Part shown: positions 24,487-33,732 of the stretch, piece after piece
How the letters are laid out: each line of letters opens with the position of its first letter
How positions within the stretch are numbered: position 1 is the first letter of the stretch
Source: Georgenia muralis
GTDB lineage: Bacteria > Actinomycetota > Actinomycetes > Actinomycetales > Actinomycetaceae
DNA length: 64,000 bases
Direction of reading: 5' to 3'
NCBI RefSeq assembly: GCF_003814705.1
Contig: NZ_RKRA01000001.1
Coordinates: 3,850,776 to 3,914,775 of the forward strand
Program-made: the position numbers and the translations under genes
Notes under the pieces: model-generated
Database searches by the model: none
Seen by the model: only the letters and a program-made list of their open reading frames with translations
What the model was told of the DNA's origin: nothing

Positions 24487-25443
24487 TCACTTGATCCCCG
24501 AGAAGCCGATGGAGTTGACGATCCGCCGGCCGAGGACGACGAAGAGGACGACGATGGGCAGCGCGGCGACCAGCGTCGCTGCCATGAGGCCGGACCAGTC
24601 GGGCGTGCCGAACGGCGTCTGGGACCGGAAGATGCCCAGCGCGACGGTGAGGACCCGCACGCTTTCCTCCTGGCCGACCAGCAGGGGCCAGAAGTACTCG
24701 TTCCAGGCCGTGATGTACGTCAGGACGGCCAGGGTGGTGATCGGCGCGGACGCCATGGGCAGGATGACGCGGAGGAACACCCGCAGCCGGCCGGCGCCGT
24801 CGATGAGGGCCGCCTCCTCGATCTCGCGCGGGATGCCGAGGAAGAACTGGCGCAGGAAGAAGATGGCGAACGGGGTCATGAAGAAGGTCGGCAGGACCAG
24901 GCCGGCGTAGGTGTTGAGCAGCCCGAGGTCCTTCATGAGCACGAAGTTCGGGATGGCGGTGAAGATGCCCGGCACCATGAGCGCGGCGAGGAAGACGGCG
25001 AAGACGACGTTGCGGCCGGGCCAGCGCAGCCGGGCGAACGCGTACGCGGCCATCGCGGAGAAGAAGACCTGACCGAGGGTGATCGCGGTGGAGACGATCA
25101 CGGAGTTGCGCAGGTACACCCAGAAGTTCAGCGCCGAGCCCGCGCCGCCCTGGGCGAGGTTCTCCTCCAGGGACGTCAGCCCGAACACGCGGCGGTAGGC
25201 GTCCAGGGTCAGCCCGGCGGGCAGGAGGTTGCCGGGGTCGGTGGCCAGCGCGCTGTTGGTGGACAGCGAGGTGCGCAGCATCCAGTAGAAGGGGAACACC
25301 GTCACGAGCAGGACGGTGATGAGGCCGATCCAGGCCAGGACCCGGCCGGCGGTGGGCCGCACGCGCTCGCGCGGCGGACGGGTTTCGGCGACGACGTCGG
25401 GCTCGGCGACCGGGACGGGCGTGGTGGTGGTGGGCATCGTCAT
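24487..25443 (-). CDS. carbohydrate ABC transporter permease (MalG type)
   Basis: This 318-residue inner-membrane permease has six predicted helices and the EAA loop EEAALIDGAGRLRVFLRVILP that docks the ATPase. A cytoplasmic Pro/Thr-rich N-terminus precedes the first helix. It ends 57 bases before the binding protein and begins 10 bases after the first permease. As in many actinobacteria, no ATPase gene is present in the operon, so a shared MsiK-like ATPase elsewhere is expected. Confidence 0.92.
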   Translation of the reverse strand: MTMPTTTTPVPVAEPDVVAETRPPRERVRPTAGRVLAWIGLITVLLVTVFPFYWMLRTSLSTNSALATDPGNLLPAGLTLDAYRRVFGLTSLEENLAQGGAGSALNFWVYLRNSVIVSTAITLGQVFFSAMAAYAFARLRWPGRNVVFAVFLAALMVPGIFTAIPNFVLMKDLGLLNTYAGLVLPTFFMTPFAIFFLRQFFLGIPREIEEAALIDGAGRLRVFLRVILPMASAPITTLAVLTYITAWNEYFWPLLVGQEESVRVLTVALGIFRSQTPFGTPDWSGLMAATLVAALPIVVLFVVLGRRIVNSIGFSGIK

Positions 25444-25452
25444 CGGTCTCTC

Positions 25453-26373
25453 CTAGTTCTCGTCCGACTCGCCCGCGCGCATGAGCTTGATCTGCACGAA
25501 GGTGATGACGGCCAGCAGCAGGAACAGGGCGATCGCCAGCGCCGAGGCGTAGCCGAAGTTCAGCTGGCCGAAGGCGAGGTCGTAGATGTAGAGGTTGAGG
25601 ACCCGGGTGGCGTTGACCGGGCCGCCGTTGGTGGTGACCGAGACGGTGTCGAACACCTGGAAGGAGCCGGTGACCGTGACGACGAGGACCATCGCCAGCA
25701 CCGGGCGCAGCAGGGGCAGGGTGATCGAGCGGAACGTGCGCCACTCGCTCGCGCCGTCGAGCTGGGCGGCCTCGTACACCTGGGGCGAGATGACCTGCAG
25801 CCCGGCGAAGATCAGCAGGGCGGTGTAGCCCATGTGCCGCCAGACGTTGATCATCGCGATCGTGGGCAGGGCGAGGGCGCTCTCGCCGAAGAAGGCGACC
25901 GCGTCGAGCCCGACCCAGCCCAGGGCGACGTTGACGATGCCGATCTGGAAGTCGAGCATGAAGTACCAGACGAGGGCGACGATGACGTTGGCCACGAAGT
26001 AGGGCAGCAGCGCCATCCCGCGGATGAGGGTCGACCGGGTGATCCGGTGCAGCAGGACCGCCAGGGCCAGGGCCACCACGGTCTGGACGCCGATGTTCAT
26101 GAGCACGTACAGCGCCGTGACGCCGAGCGCGTTCCAGAACAGCGGGTCGGCGAGCATGCGCTCGAAGTTCGCGGTGCCGACCCACTCGGGCGGGGTGAGC
26201 ACCTGGTAGTTGGTGAAGCTGTAGTAGACCCCCCGGACGGCGGGCAGGAGGTAGAAGGCGACGAGGCCGATCGACGCGGGGAGGAGGAAGAGCAGCGCGG
26301 TGCGCATCTCTGTCCCTCCCCACCGGCGTGCGCGGCGGCGCCGGACCGGCGCGTGGGGGGCCGTGATGGCCAT
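25453..26373 (-). CDS. carbohydrate ABC transporter permease (MalF type)
   Basis: This 306-residue permease starts with a basic leader followed by six helices. The EAA loop is YEAAQLDGASEWRTFRSITLP near residue 205. It is the partner of the MalG-type permease downstream. It follows the alpha-galactosidase gene after 135 bases, in which no gene is seen. Confidence 0.92.
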   Translation of the reverse strand: MAITAPHAPVRRRRARRWGGTEMRTALLFLLPASIGLVAFYLLPAVRGVYYSFTNYQVLTPPEWVGTANFERMLADPLFWNALGVTALYVLMNIGVQTVVALALAVLLHRITRSTLIRGMALLPYFVANVIVALVWYFMLDFQIGIVNVALGWVGLDAVAFFGESALALPTIAMINVWRHMGYTALLIFAGLQVISPQVYEAAQLDGASEWRTFRSITLPLLRPVLAMVLVVTVTGSFQVFDTVSVTTNGGPVNATRVLNLYIYDLAFGQLNFGYASALAIALFLLLAVITFVQIKLMRAGESDEN

Positions 26374-26508
26374 GGGAGCTCCTGTCGCTTCGCTGGGACG
26401 GGTACGAGGGTGTGGTGGGTCGACCCCCCGGCCTGGGGCCGGGTGGTTGGGGAGGGCGTTCGCGGACGACGGCGCCGGGTGCGCCGGCTCGTCAGAGCCG
26501 GGAGCGCG

Positions 26509-28683
26509 TCAGAGCCGGGTGAGGTGGAGCAGGACCATCTGCTCGGGGTTGAGGGCGGGTGCCTGGACGCCCACGCGGGCGAGCGTCTGGCCCGTGAGGA
26601 CGGTGCCGGCCGCCATCCAGGGGGCGGGCCGCTGGCCGGTGCGACCGGTGACGGCGTCGCCGGGGGCCAGCGGGGTGAGCCGGTAGCGGGCGGCCGGGTC
26701 CAGGCCGGGCAGGCGGACCCGGCCGGGCGGGTTGGCCACCGGGGTGCGCAGCTCGACGATCGTGAAGATCGCCTCGCCACGGTCGGCGGCGACGACGCCG
26801 TGGACCCACAGCGCGTCGTCGGGGTGGTCGGCGTGGACGACGTCGCCGGTGTGCAGCAGGTCGCGGTGCGCCTTGTGGGCGGCGACCCACGCGGTGAGCC
26901 GGGCCAGCTCCTCGGGTGTGGCGCGGGTGATGTCCCACTCGATGCCGAGGTGGGAGAAGAAGGCCGTGCCGGCGCGGAAGTCCAGGCTGTGGGCCCGGCC
27001 GGTGGTGTGCGAGACCGGGGAGGCGATGTGCGAGCCGGCCAGCTCGGGCGGCAGGAGCAGGGCGGTGCCGGCCTCGATCTGCTGGCGTTCGAGGGGGTCG
27101 ATGCAGTCCGAGGTCCAGATCCGGTCGGTGCGCTCGAGGATGCCGAGGTCGGCGCGGCCGCCGCCGCCGGCGCAGGACTCGATCTCCAGGTCCGGGTGGG
27201 CGGCGCGGATCTCGTCGATGAGGCGGTAGACCGCCTCGACCTGGCGGTGCACCCCGGCCTGGCCGGTGGGCCAGTGCCCGGCGTCGACGAGGTCGCGGTT
27301 GTAGTCCCACTTGACGTAGTCGATGTCGTAGGCGGCCAGGACGGCCAGGACCTGGTCGCGGACGTGGGCGTAGGCACCGTCGTGGGCGAGGTCGAGGACC
27401 TGCTGCTGACGGGCCGGGACCGGGGTGCGCCCGCCGGTGGCGAGGATCCACTCCGGGTGCGCCCGGTAGAGGTCGGAGTCGGGGTTGACCATCTCCGGCT
27501 CGAACCACAGCCCGAACTCCATGCCGAGGCCGTGGACGTGGTCGACGATCGGGCCCAGACCCTCGGGCCAGACGTCGGCGGAGACGACCCAGTCCCCCAG
27601 GCCGGAGGTGTCGTCCCGGCGGGAGCCGAACCAGCCGTCGTCGAGGACGAACCGCTCGACACCGACCGAGGCGGCGAGGTCCGCGAGCTCCTTGAGGCGG
27701 TCGAGGTCGTGGTCGAAGTAGACGGCCTCCCACACGTTGATGAGCACCGGCCGGGCCGAGCGCGGGTGGCCCGGACGCGAGCGGAGGTAGCGGTGGAACC
27801 GTGCGGACATCTCGTCCAGGCCGGTGCCGTGCGAGGCGTAGACCCAGGGGCCGGTGTAGGCCTCCCCCTCCCCCAGCCGCACCTCGCCGGCGAGCAGGAG
27901 CTCGCCGCCCGCGAGGAGGGAGTCGCCGAGGTTCGTGCGCTCGGCGTACGTGCGGGTGTTGCCCGACCAGGCCACGTGCACGGCCCGGAGCTCGCCGCGG
28001 CGCCAGCCGAAGCCCTGCTCGCCGGCGGCCATGACGAGGCTCGCGTCGTGCCCGCGGCCGCGGCGGGACTCACGCAGGTGGGTGCCGAGCGTGAAGGTGT
28101 GGCGCTGCTGGGCGCGTTCGCGCAGGTGGCGGCCGGTGAGGTCGAGGATCTCCTGCGCCTCCGTGGGCACGGGCAGGGCGAGGTCGAGGGAGGTCAGGTC
28201 GAAGACCCCCGCACCGGTGTTGGTCACGTCGGCGCGCTCGCGCAGCAGGCCGGAGGTGAGCAGCTCGATCTCGACCCGCAGGACCAGCCCGGCGACGTCG
28301 TCGGCGGCGGTGACGACCACGCGCTCGGCGACGACGGGGTCGCCGTCGGGGCGCTCGGTGGTGACGCCGGTGAGGGTGAAGGCGGTGGAGAAGTCGGCTC
28401 CCGACCGGTGCCCGGTCAGGCCCGGGGTGCCGAGCCAGCCGCGGGAGTGCTCGGCGACCAGACCCAGGGGGACGACGACGTCGGCCTGCCCGGAGACGAG
28501 CGGGGGTTCGCTGGCGCGCCGCAGCTCGGCGACGTCGCCCTCGGTGAGCTCGCCGAGGTCGGGGCCCCAGTGCAGGACGCGCGGGAGCTGCTCGCCGGCG
28601 ACGTCGAGCAGCAGGCTGGTGCCGCCGGTGCGCAGGTGCACGTGGGTGGTGGTGACCGGCGTGGCCGCTGCGGTGATGGTCAC
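26509..28683 (-). CDS. GH36 family alpha-galactosidase
   Basis: This 724-residue enzyme has an N-terminal beta-sandwich (about 1-300), a TIM barrel and a C-terminal beta domain, as usual for GH36. The catalytic nucleophile is Asp460 in VKWDYNRDL and the acid/base is Asp526 in SDCIDPLER. Further family blocks are FVLDDGWFG and CAGGGGRADLG. There is no signal peptide, so it acts in the cytoplasm on imported alpha-galactosides. It is the first gene of the operon, with operator and promoter just upstream and a divergent ROK regulator. Confidence 0.95.
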   Translation of the reverse strand: MTITAAATPVTTTHVHLRTGGTSLLLDVAGEQLPRVLHWGPDLGELTEGDVAELRRASEPPLVSGQADVVVPLGLVAEHSRGWLGTPGLTGHRSGADFSTAFTLTGVTTERPDGDPVVAERVVVTAADDVAGLVLRVEIELLTSGLLRERADVTNTGAGVFDLTSLDLALPVPTEAQEILDLTGRHLRERAQQRHTFTLGTHLRESRRGRGHDASLVMAAGEQGFGWRRGELRAVHVAWSGNTRTYAERTNLGDSLLAGGELLLAGEVRLGEGEAYTGPWVYASHGTGLDEMSARFHRYLRSRPGHPRSARPVLINVWEAVYFDHDLDRLKELADLAASVGVERFVLDDGWFGSRRDDTSGLGDWVVSADVWPEGLGPIVDHVHGLGMEFGLWFEPEMVNPDSDLYRAHPEWILATGGRTPVPARQQQVLDLAHDGAYAHVRDQVLAVLAAYDIDYVKWDYNRDLVDAGHWPTGQAGVHRQVEAVYRLIDEIRAAHPDLEIESCAGGGGRADLGILERTDRIWTSDCIDPLERQQIEAGTALLLPPELAGSHIASPVSHTTGRAHSLDFRAGTAFFSHLGIEWDITRATPEELARLTAWVAAHKAHRDLLHTGDVVHADHPDDALWVHGVVAADRGEAIFTIVELRTPVANPPGRVRLPGLDPAARYRLTPLAPGDAVTGRTGQRPAPWMAAGTVLTGQTLARVGVQAPALNPEQMVLLHLTRL

Positions 28684-28719
28684 TGAGGGCTCCTTCGTTG
28701 GGGCGTCGCGTTCAGTGGG

Positions 28720-28752
28720 TTATTTCTACTGCAGAAGTAAGTGCCTCGTCAA
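28720..28752 (-). promoter_or_regulatory. promoter and putative ROK operator of the alpha-galactoside operon
   Basis: On the minus strand TTGACG (28752-28747) and TAGAAA (28728-28723) form a -35/-10 pair with an 18-base spacer. An imperfect palindrome centred on CTGCAG (28720-28740) covers the -10, a suitable repressor site. The ROK repressor gene is divergent. Sequence match is moderate. Confidence 0.5.
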
Positions 28753-28934
28753 CCCCCTTCGCTCGCCGTCGTCGCTCCCCCGCGGAACGTCACGGCGCCG
28801 TGAGCGGAACATTCACAATTTCGATAAACCCGACCAGTCCATCGCGGACCGTTCGGTGTGACGGGCAGCACGGCCGGGACTCGCCTTTTGTTTTGCTGCG
28901 ACAGGAAGGCGCCGGTACTCCTAGACTGCGGAGC

Positions 28935-30104
28935 ATGACGAGGACCGCGTGGACGCCGCTCGAGGGCTCGGCCCAGGCGGTGGCGCTGGAGGTGCTCGTC
29001 AACGGCCCGCTCTCCCGCACCGCGCTCGCGTCCCGGCTCGGGCTCTCCCAGGCCTCCCTCACCCGGCTCACCAAGCCCCTGCTCGAGTCGGGTCTCCTCG
29101 TCGAGGCCGAGCCGTCGGCGAGCGAGGCCCGGCTCGGCCGCCCGACCCAGCCGCTCGACGTCATCCCCGAGGCGAGCCACTTCGCGGGCGTCAAGCTCAC
29201 CGAGGAGACCGCCTACGGCGTCGTCACCACGCTGCGTGCGGGTGTGGTGGCCGAGCGCACGATGCCGCTGCCGGGGCACGACCCGGCGGGCGTCGTCGCG
29301 GCCGTGGCGGAGCTGGTGGCCGCGCTCGGCGCCGAGGCGGCCGACCGCGGCGGGCTGCAGGGCGTCGGCGTGAGCCTCGGCGGCAACACCCGGGAGGCGA
29401 CCGTGGTCACCCGCGCCCCCTTCCTCGGCTGGCGCGACGTGCCGTTGGCCGAGCTCGTCGCGTCGGCGACCGGGCTGCCCACGGTGATCGAGAACGACGT
29501 CACCGCCCTGACCGAGGCGGAGCACTGGTTCGGCGCCGGGCGCGAGCACGCGACCTTCGGGCTGCTGACGATCGGGGCCGGGGTGGGGTTCGGCCTCGTG
29601 GTCGACCGGCGCCTGGTCACCAGCCCCGAGGCGGGCCTGGGGCTCGTCGGCCACCACCCGCTGGACCCCGGCGGGCCGCGCTGCCTCGTCGGGCACCGCG
29701 GGTGCGCGTCGGCGATGCTCACGGTCGGCGGGATCAGCGGCGCGGTCTCCGCGGCGGTGGGCCGTTGGGTCGGCTACGACGAGGCGCTCGACCTGGCCGC
29801 TGCCGGTGACGCCGTGGCCCGCGCCGTCGTCGACGACTCGGGGCGTGCGCTCGGCATCATGGTCGCCGCCGCCGCGAACTTCACGACGGCGCCGGCGGTC
29901 GTCATCGGCGGCGAGGGCGTCCGGCTCGCCGACGTCGCCGCGGCGGCGTTCGCGCAGGGCCTGGCGAGCGGCCGCGACCCCGACGCGAGCGAGGTCGAGG
30001 TGATCGTGCGGCCGGGCGACTTCCACCAGTGGGCCCGTGGGGCCGCCGTCGTCGCGATCCAGGCGTTCGTCTCGGGTCGCCCGGCGGCCGGCCGCCGCGG
30101 CTGA
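28935..30104 (+). CDS. ROK family transcriptional regulator
   Basis: The 389 residues comprise an N-terminal winged helix (LSRTALASRLGLSQASLTRLTKPLLESGLL) and a C-terminal ROK sugar-kinase-like domain. The latter has the zinc-binding region shortened to GGPRCLVGHRGCASAML and the GAGVGFGLV phosphate-loop-like motif. It most likely represses the alpha-galactoside operon and responds to a sugar. The ATG at 28935 gives the usual N-terminus; upstream sequence in frame contains the promoter region. Confidence 0.9.
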   Translation: MTRTAWTPLEGSAQAVALEVLVNGPLSRTALASRLGLSQASLTRLTKPLLESGLLVEAEPSASEARLGRPTQPLDVIPEASHFAGVKLTEETAYGVVTTLRAGVVAERTMPLPGHDPAGVVAAVAELVAALGAEAADRGGLQGVGVSLGGNTREATVVTRAPFLGWRDVPLAELVASATGLPTVIENDVTALTEAEHWFGAGREHATFGLLTIGAGVGFGLVVDRRLVTSPEAGLGLVGHHPLDPGGPRCLVGHRGCASAMLTVGGISGAVSAAVGRWVGYDEALDLAAAGDAVARAVVDDSGRALGIMVAAAANFTTAPAVVIGGEGVRLADVAAAAFAQGLASGRDPDASEVEVIVRPGDFHQWARGAAVVAIQAFVSGRPAAGRRG

Positions 30105-30138
30105 GCGGGGAGCCGCGCTGCCGGCCGCGCCGGGTGCG

Positions 30139-30702
30139 TCAGCCCTTCTTGCGCTCGCCCTCGCGCTGTGCCTCCGCCAGGTCCTCGTCGGACAGGATCC
30201 GCTCGTCGGGGTCGGCGGCGTCGCTCACGGCGGTGAACCGGAGCTTCTCCATGTAGGGCGTCGGCTCGCCACGCCGGTAGTCGGCGAACTCCTTGGCGTA
30301 GTAGGCACGCGCCTCCTCCACGGACTTCGCGGCGGTGACGACGTCGTGCATGAGGTTCAGCGCGAGGTTGTTCGCCTCCTCGTCGTGGCAGCGGGCCGAC
30401 ACCTCGCCCTGCGTGCGGTCGACCACCACGCTGCCGTCGAAGCGCGCGAGGTCGGAGACCTTCTCCGGGGGCACGCGGTAGTCCAGCACGGACTGGACCG
30501 AGTCGTTGTGCGGCGCGGGGAAGAGGTGCTCGTCGAAGTCCTTGGACGCCACCATGCGCTTCCAGGGACCGGGCGCGTGCCAGATGAGGTACGAGTCGGT
30601 GGCCTCCTGCGGCTCGCCGTACTTGTCGACGACGAGCTGTGCTGCCTCGCGGGACTCCTCTGGCCAGTCGGAGGTGATCTCCGCGGCGGGACGCTGCGCC
30701 AT
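30139..30702 (-). CDS. conserved hypothetical protein
   Basis: This 187-residue soluble, charged protein contains YLIWHAPGPWKRMVASKDF, FPAPHNDSVQSVLDYRVP and ANNLALNLMHDVVTA; the last part is helical and the C-terminus is acidic/basic. It is not assigned to a known family by me. The ATG at 30702 has AAGGAG at the right distance (a GTG two codons upstream is less likely). It is convergent with the ROK gene and on the same strand as the lyase homologue downstream of it in coordinates. Confidence 0.7.
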   Translation of the reverse strand: MAQRPAAEITSDWPEESREAAQLVVDKYGEPQEATDSYLIWHAPGPWKRMVASKDFDEHLFPAPHNDSVQSVLDYRVPPEKVSDLARFDGSVVVDRTQGEVSARCHDEEANNLALNLMHDVVTAAKSVEEARAYYAKEFADYRRGEPTPYMEKLRFTAVSDAADPDERILSDEDLAEAQREGERKKG

Positions 30703-30796
30703 GTCCACTCCTTCGCTCGGGTGAATCCACGCTCCCCCGCCAGGCCCCCGCCCGCAAGCCGGCCGGGGGCGCCGTCGGGACCCGGCCGTCAGCCCG

Positions 30797-32296
30797 CTAC
30801 CCGCGACCGTCGATCTGTGCTTGCCGTGCCGGGGTGCCCGGGAACCTGGTCCGCAGCGTGGCGTGGACGGCCTCGGCGTAGGGCTCCGCGGCCGCGATCG
30901 CCTCGGTCACGGTCGCCAGGACAGTCGCAGTGCCCTTCCCGGTGACCGGAGCGGCCGCCCGCGCCAGCACGTCGTGCGCCATGAGAAGCTCGATCGCGAG
31001 CAGGTCCTCGAGCACGCCCAGGGCCTGGTCGGTGCGGCGCACGGCCAGCGGTGCGCCGGTGGCGTGGTCCTCGACGTCGAGGTCGAGGGGCGGGGTGCCG
31101 AGGGTCGCGGGAGCCGCGAGCTGCACGAGCTCGGGCAGCAGGGCTGCCGCGGTGTAGCGCAGCTGGAGGCCGTACACCGGCTGCTGCGGCGGCGGTCCGT
31201 CGGCCATCTGGCGGAAGAAGGCTCCCCAGAGCTGCGCCACCCGGCGTTCGCTGAGCTGGCCCACGTGAGCCAGCGCGATGCGCAGGGCGTCGAAGCTGAT
31301 CGCGAGAACCATGGGGTGGAAGTTCCCGTTGCTCAGGAGGACGCCCTCGGCCGCCGAGGCGAGCGGGTTGTCCGCGGCCGCGTTGAGCTCGGTGGTGACC
31401 GCGTGACGAGCCGCCGCCACGTACTCGCGCAGCGCGCCATGAACCTGCGGGACGACCCGGAACGAGAGCGGGTCCTGGACGGACCGGGCCCCTCCCGGTT
31501 CGGCCAGCGCGCTCCCGGCGAGCACCTCGCGGAGGTGGTCCGCGGCGTCGACCTGCCCGGGGATCCCGTGGGCCCGGCCCACCGCCGGGTGGAGCACCGA
31601 GACGTTGGCCCCGGTCGCCTCCATCGACAGGGCGGCGGCGAGGTCGACCGCCTCGGCGATCCGGGCGGCCCGGGCGACCACGAGCGCGGCGTGACCGACC
31701 GACACCGCGTTGGCCGAGATCAGCGCGAGGCCGTCCTTGCCGCCGAGGACGAGCGGAGTGATGCCGGCCCGCCGTAGCGCCTCGCCGCCGGGCAGGATCT
31801 CGCCACCGTGCTCGGCGCGACCGACGCCGATGGCGACCTGCGCCACGCCCGCCAGCTGCCCGAGATCCCCGGCGCCTACCGAGGAGATCTCGGGGACCAC
31901 CGGGTGGACCCGGGCGTTGAGCATCTCGGCGAGCACCTCGGCCACCCGGAGGCCGGCGCCGGACCCGCCGCGCGCGATGCCGTTCAGGCGCACGGCCAGG
32001 GCAGCGCGCACGACGTCGGTCGGCAGGGACGCGCCGATCCCGCCGCTGTGCGACATGACGAGGAAGAGCTGCTCGTCGCGGATCTGCTCCTCGGTGAGCC
32101 GGGTGTCCCTGCCGTGCCCGACCTGGGTGGTGAGGCCGTACACGGCCTCACGGGCCTCGAGTGCCCGGTCCACGACGGCGCGGCTCGCCGCGATCCTGGC
32201 GCGGACTCTCTCGTCGAGCTCGACGCGGGCGCCGTCGACGACGTCGAGCATCTCCTCGAGCGTCAGCGGTGACTCGGTGATCGTCACGGTGGCCAT
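30797..32296 (-). CDS. aromatic amino acid lyase homologue lacking the MIO serine
   Basis: This 499-residue member of the histidine/phenylalanine ammonia-lyase superfamily retains the N-terminal Tyr loop (VYGLTTQVGHG) and the C-terminal helical core. In canonical enzymes Ala-Ser-Gly cyclises to the MIO cofactor; here the segment reads SSVGAGDLGQLA, so Ala142 is followed directly by Gly143 and no Ser is present. The other catalytic blocks are also altered (YGLQLRY for the usual YSLR). Deamination by the standard mechanism is therefore doubtful. GGAGGATCAG is a good ribosome binding site before the ATG. It is divergent from a GNAT gene. Confidence 0.85.
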   Translation of the reverse strand: MATVTITESPLTLEEMLDVVDGARVELDERVRARIAASRAVVDRALEAREAVYGLTTQVGHGRDTRLTEEQIRDEQLFLVMSHSGGIGASLPTDVVRAALAVRLNGIARGGSGAGLRVAEVLAEMLNARVHPVVPEISSVGAGDLGQLAGVAQVAIGVGRAEHGGEILPGGEALRRAGITPLVLGGKDGLALISANAVSVGHAALVVARAARIAEAVDLAAALSMEATGANVSVLHPAVGRAHGIPGQVDAADHLREVLAGSALAEPGGARSVQDPLSFRVVPQVHGALREYVAAARHAVTTELNAAADNPLASAAEGVLLSNGNFHPMVLAISFDALRIALAHVGQLSERRVAQLWGAFFRQMADGPPPQQPVYGLQLRYTAAALLPELVQLAAPATLGTPPLDLDVEDHATGAPLAVRRTDQALGVLEDLLAIELLMAHDVLARAAAPVTGKGTATVLATVTEAIAAAEPYAEAVHATLRTRFPGTPARQAQIDGRG

Positions 32297-32413
32297 CGCT
32301 GATCCTCCGGTGGTCCAGCAGGGCGCGGCGAGAGCCGCACTTGACGGTACCGCTCCGGGCAACGGCCCCGACACCTTCACGACGACGGTCCGCACCGGCT
32401 AGGTTCGGGCGCC

Positions 32414-32929
32414 GTGACCGACGTGGTGGACCTCCGGCCGATCACCGACGACGACGCCACACTGCTCGTCGTCGCAACGGCCGGCAACCTCAGCTGGTCG
32501 GGGCAGCACTTCACCGAGGCGGACGTGCGCACCCGACCGGAGTTCCGCCACTACACGCGGCTGGTGGGCAGCAGGGGGGACTTCGGGTTCGTCGCACTCC
32601 GGGCCGGCGTCCCGGTCGGCGTCGGTTGGGCCCTGTTCCTGCCCGCCGACGACCCCGGGTACGGATTCGTCGACGGGGCCATCCCTGAGATCAGTCTGTG
32701 GGTGCGTGCGGACGCCCGCGGCTCAGGGGTGGGCAGGATGCTGCTCCGGCGACTCCAGCACGAGGCGGTACTCAAGCGGATCCCGAAACTCAGTCTGTCC
32801 GTCGAGGAGGGCAACCGTGCTGCACGGCTGTACGCCGCCGAAGGCTTCGTGCCCGTGGTCGGCCGCGAGGACGACGGCGTGATGCTCTGGAGCGGTGAGG
32901 CGGCCGTGGGCACACCCAGGAGTCGTTGA
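32414..32929 (+). CDS. GNAT family N-acetyltransferase
   Basis: This 171-residue protein has the acetyl-CoA-binding motif A (SLWVRADARGSGVGRMLLRRL, R/Q-x-x-G-x-G/A) and the C-terminal NRAARLYAAEGFVPV element typical of GNAT enzymes. The GTG start lies in the 117-base divergent region shared with the lyase homologue. The acceptor substrate is unknown. Confidence 0.88.
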   Translation: MTDVVDLRPITDDDATLLVVATAGNLSWSGQHFTEADVRTRPEFRHYTRLVGSRGDFGFVALRAGVPVGVGWALFLPADDPGYGFVDGAIPEISLWVRADARGSGVGRMLLRRLQHEAVLKRIPKLSLSVEEGNRAARLYAAEGFVPVVGREDDGVMLWSGEAAVGTPRSR

Positions 32930-32973
32930 GCGACGTGGGGTTCTCGGCGCGGAGCGGTCATCGCAGGCGATCA

Positions 32974-33714
32974 TCAGCCAATTTCCAGACCGACGTCGCG
33001 AAGCGCCATCGCGACGACGCCGTCCCAGGTCGCCTCGTCAACCAAACGGTCGAGCTCTGGCCGAGGTGCGCGATGGGTGGCGCGGCCGAGCACGTCGGCA
33101 ACCAGCTCTGAGGCGGAAGCCGCCCGTGTTGGCAGCGCCCGCACGTCCAGTGCGATGTCCACCTCGTCGGCCCAGGCATAGGCTCCGGCAACGCCACGAT
33201 CCACGGCCAGGGCTCGCCGCGACGGACGGCGAATCTTCTGCTCGGCCAGGGGGACGAGCTGTCGGACCGTTCGCGGACTGATGTCCTCTCCTCCGAGGAC
33301 GATGAGCGGTCGCCTGAGGTAGAGGCTGAACAGCGCCTCCGAGGACGTCCCTGGGCTGGCTCCGCCGATGGCGATCGCGGCATCGCACAGACAGGCCTCG
33401 ACGAGGTTGCGTCGATGCCCCCACCCGGGTGTCAGGACGACCGCCTCCGCTCCGCGCCAGTGGGGTGGAGCCGCGCGCTCCTTGTTGGCGACACCGATCC
33501 ACCTCGCCGGCCGGCCCGGTGATGCGGCTCCGTTCGCAGCGAAGATGGCCGTGTCCTTGACATGTCGCGGCCTGCTGGGCTTGAGGTCTCCTCCGGTGAG
33601 CAGGACGGCCTCCGCCCGGTGCACCGCTGCACCAAGCAGCTCCGCAGCGGCGAGCTCGTCCACCGTGGCATCGTTCGTGCCGAAGATCGCTACCACCGCG
33701 AGGTTCGGACTCAC
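32974..33714 (-). CDS. SLOG-domain (LOG/DprA-like Rossmann) protein at the end of the eCIS operon
   Basis: This 246-residue Rossmann-like protein has early LLTGGD, later AIAIGGASPGTSSEALFSLYLRRPLIVLGGED. The GG-containing loops and a glycine-rich IGG motif are the marks of the SLOG superfamily (cytokinin-activating LOG, TIR-associated and nucleotide sensing proteins). It starts with GTG after a perfect AGGAGG, 18 bases downstream of the Imm10-like gene, so it is probably the last gene of the eCIS operon. It could be a nucleotide-binding effector, modifier or immunity factor; none is proved. Confidence 0.7.
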   Translation of the reverse strand: MSPNLAVVAIFGTNDATVDELAAAELLGAAVHRAEAVLLTGGDLKPSRPRHVKDTAIFAANGAASPGRPARWIGVANKERAAPPHWRGAEAVVLTPGWGHRRNLVEACLCDAAIAIGGASPGTSSEALFSLYLRRPLIVLGGEDISPRTVRQLVPLAEQKIRRPSRRALAVDRGVAGAYAWADEVDIALDVRALPTRAASASELVADVLGRATHRAPRPELDRLVDEATWDGVVAMALRDVGLEIG

Positions 33715-33732
33715 GTCGGGTCCTCCTGCCCT

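Noticed and set aside
31808-32272. Plus-strand frames opposite the lyase gene
   Set aside because: Shadow frames without motifs; the minus-strand lyase is continuous and has a good ribosome binding site.
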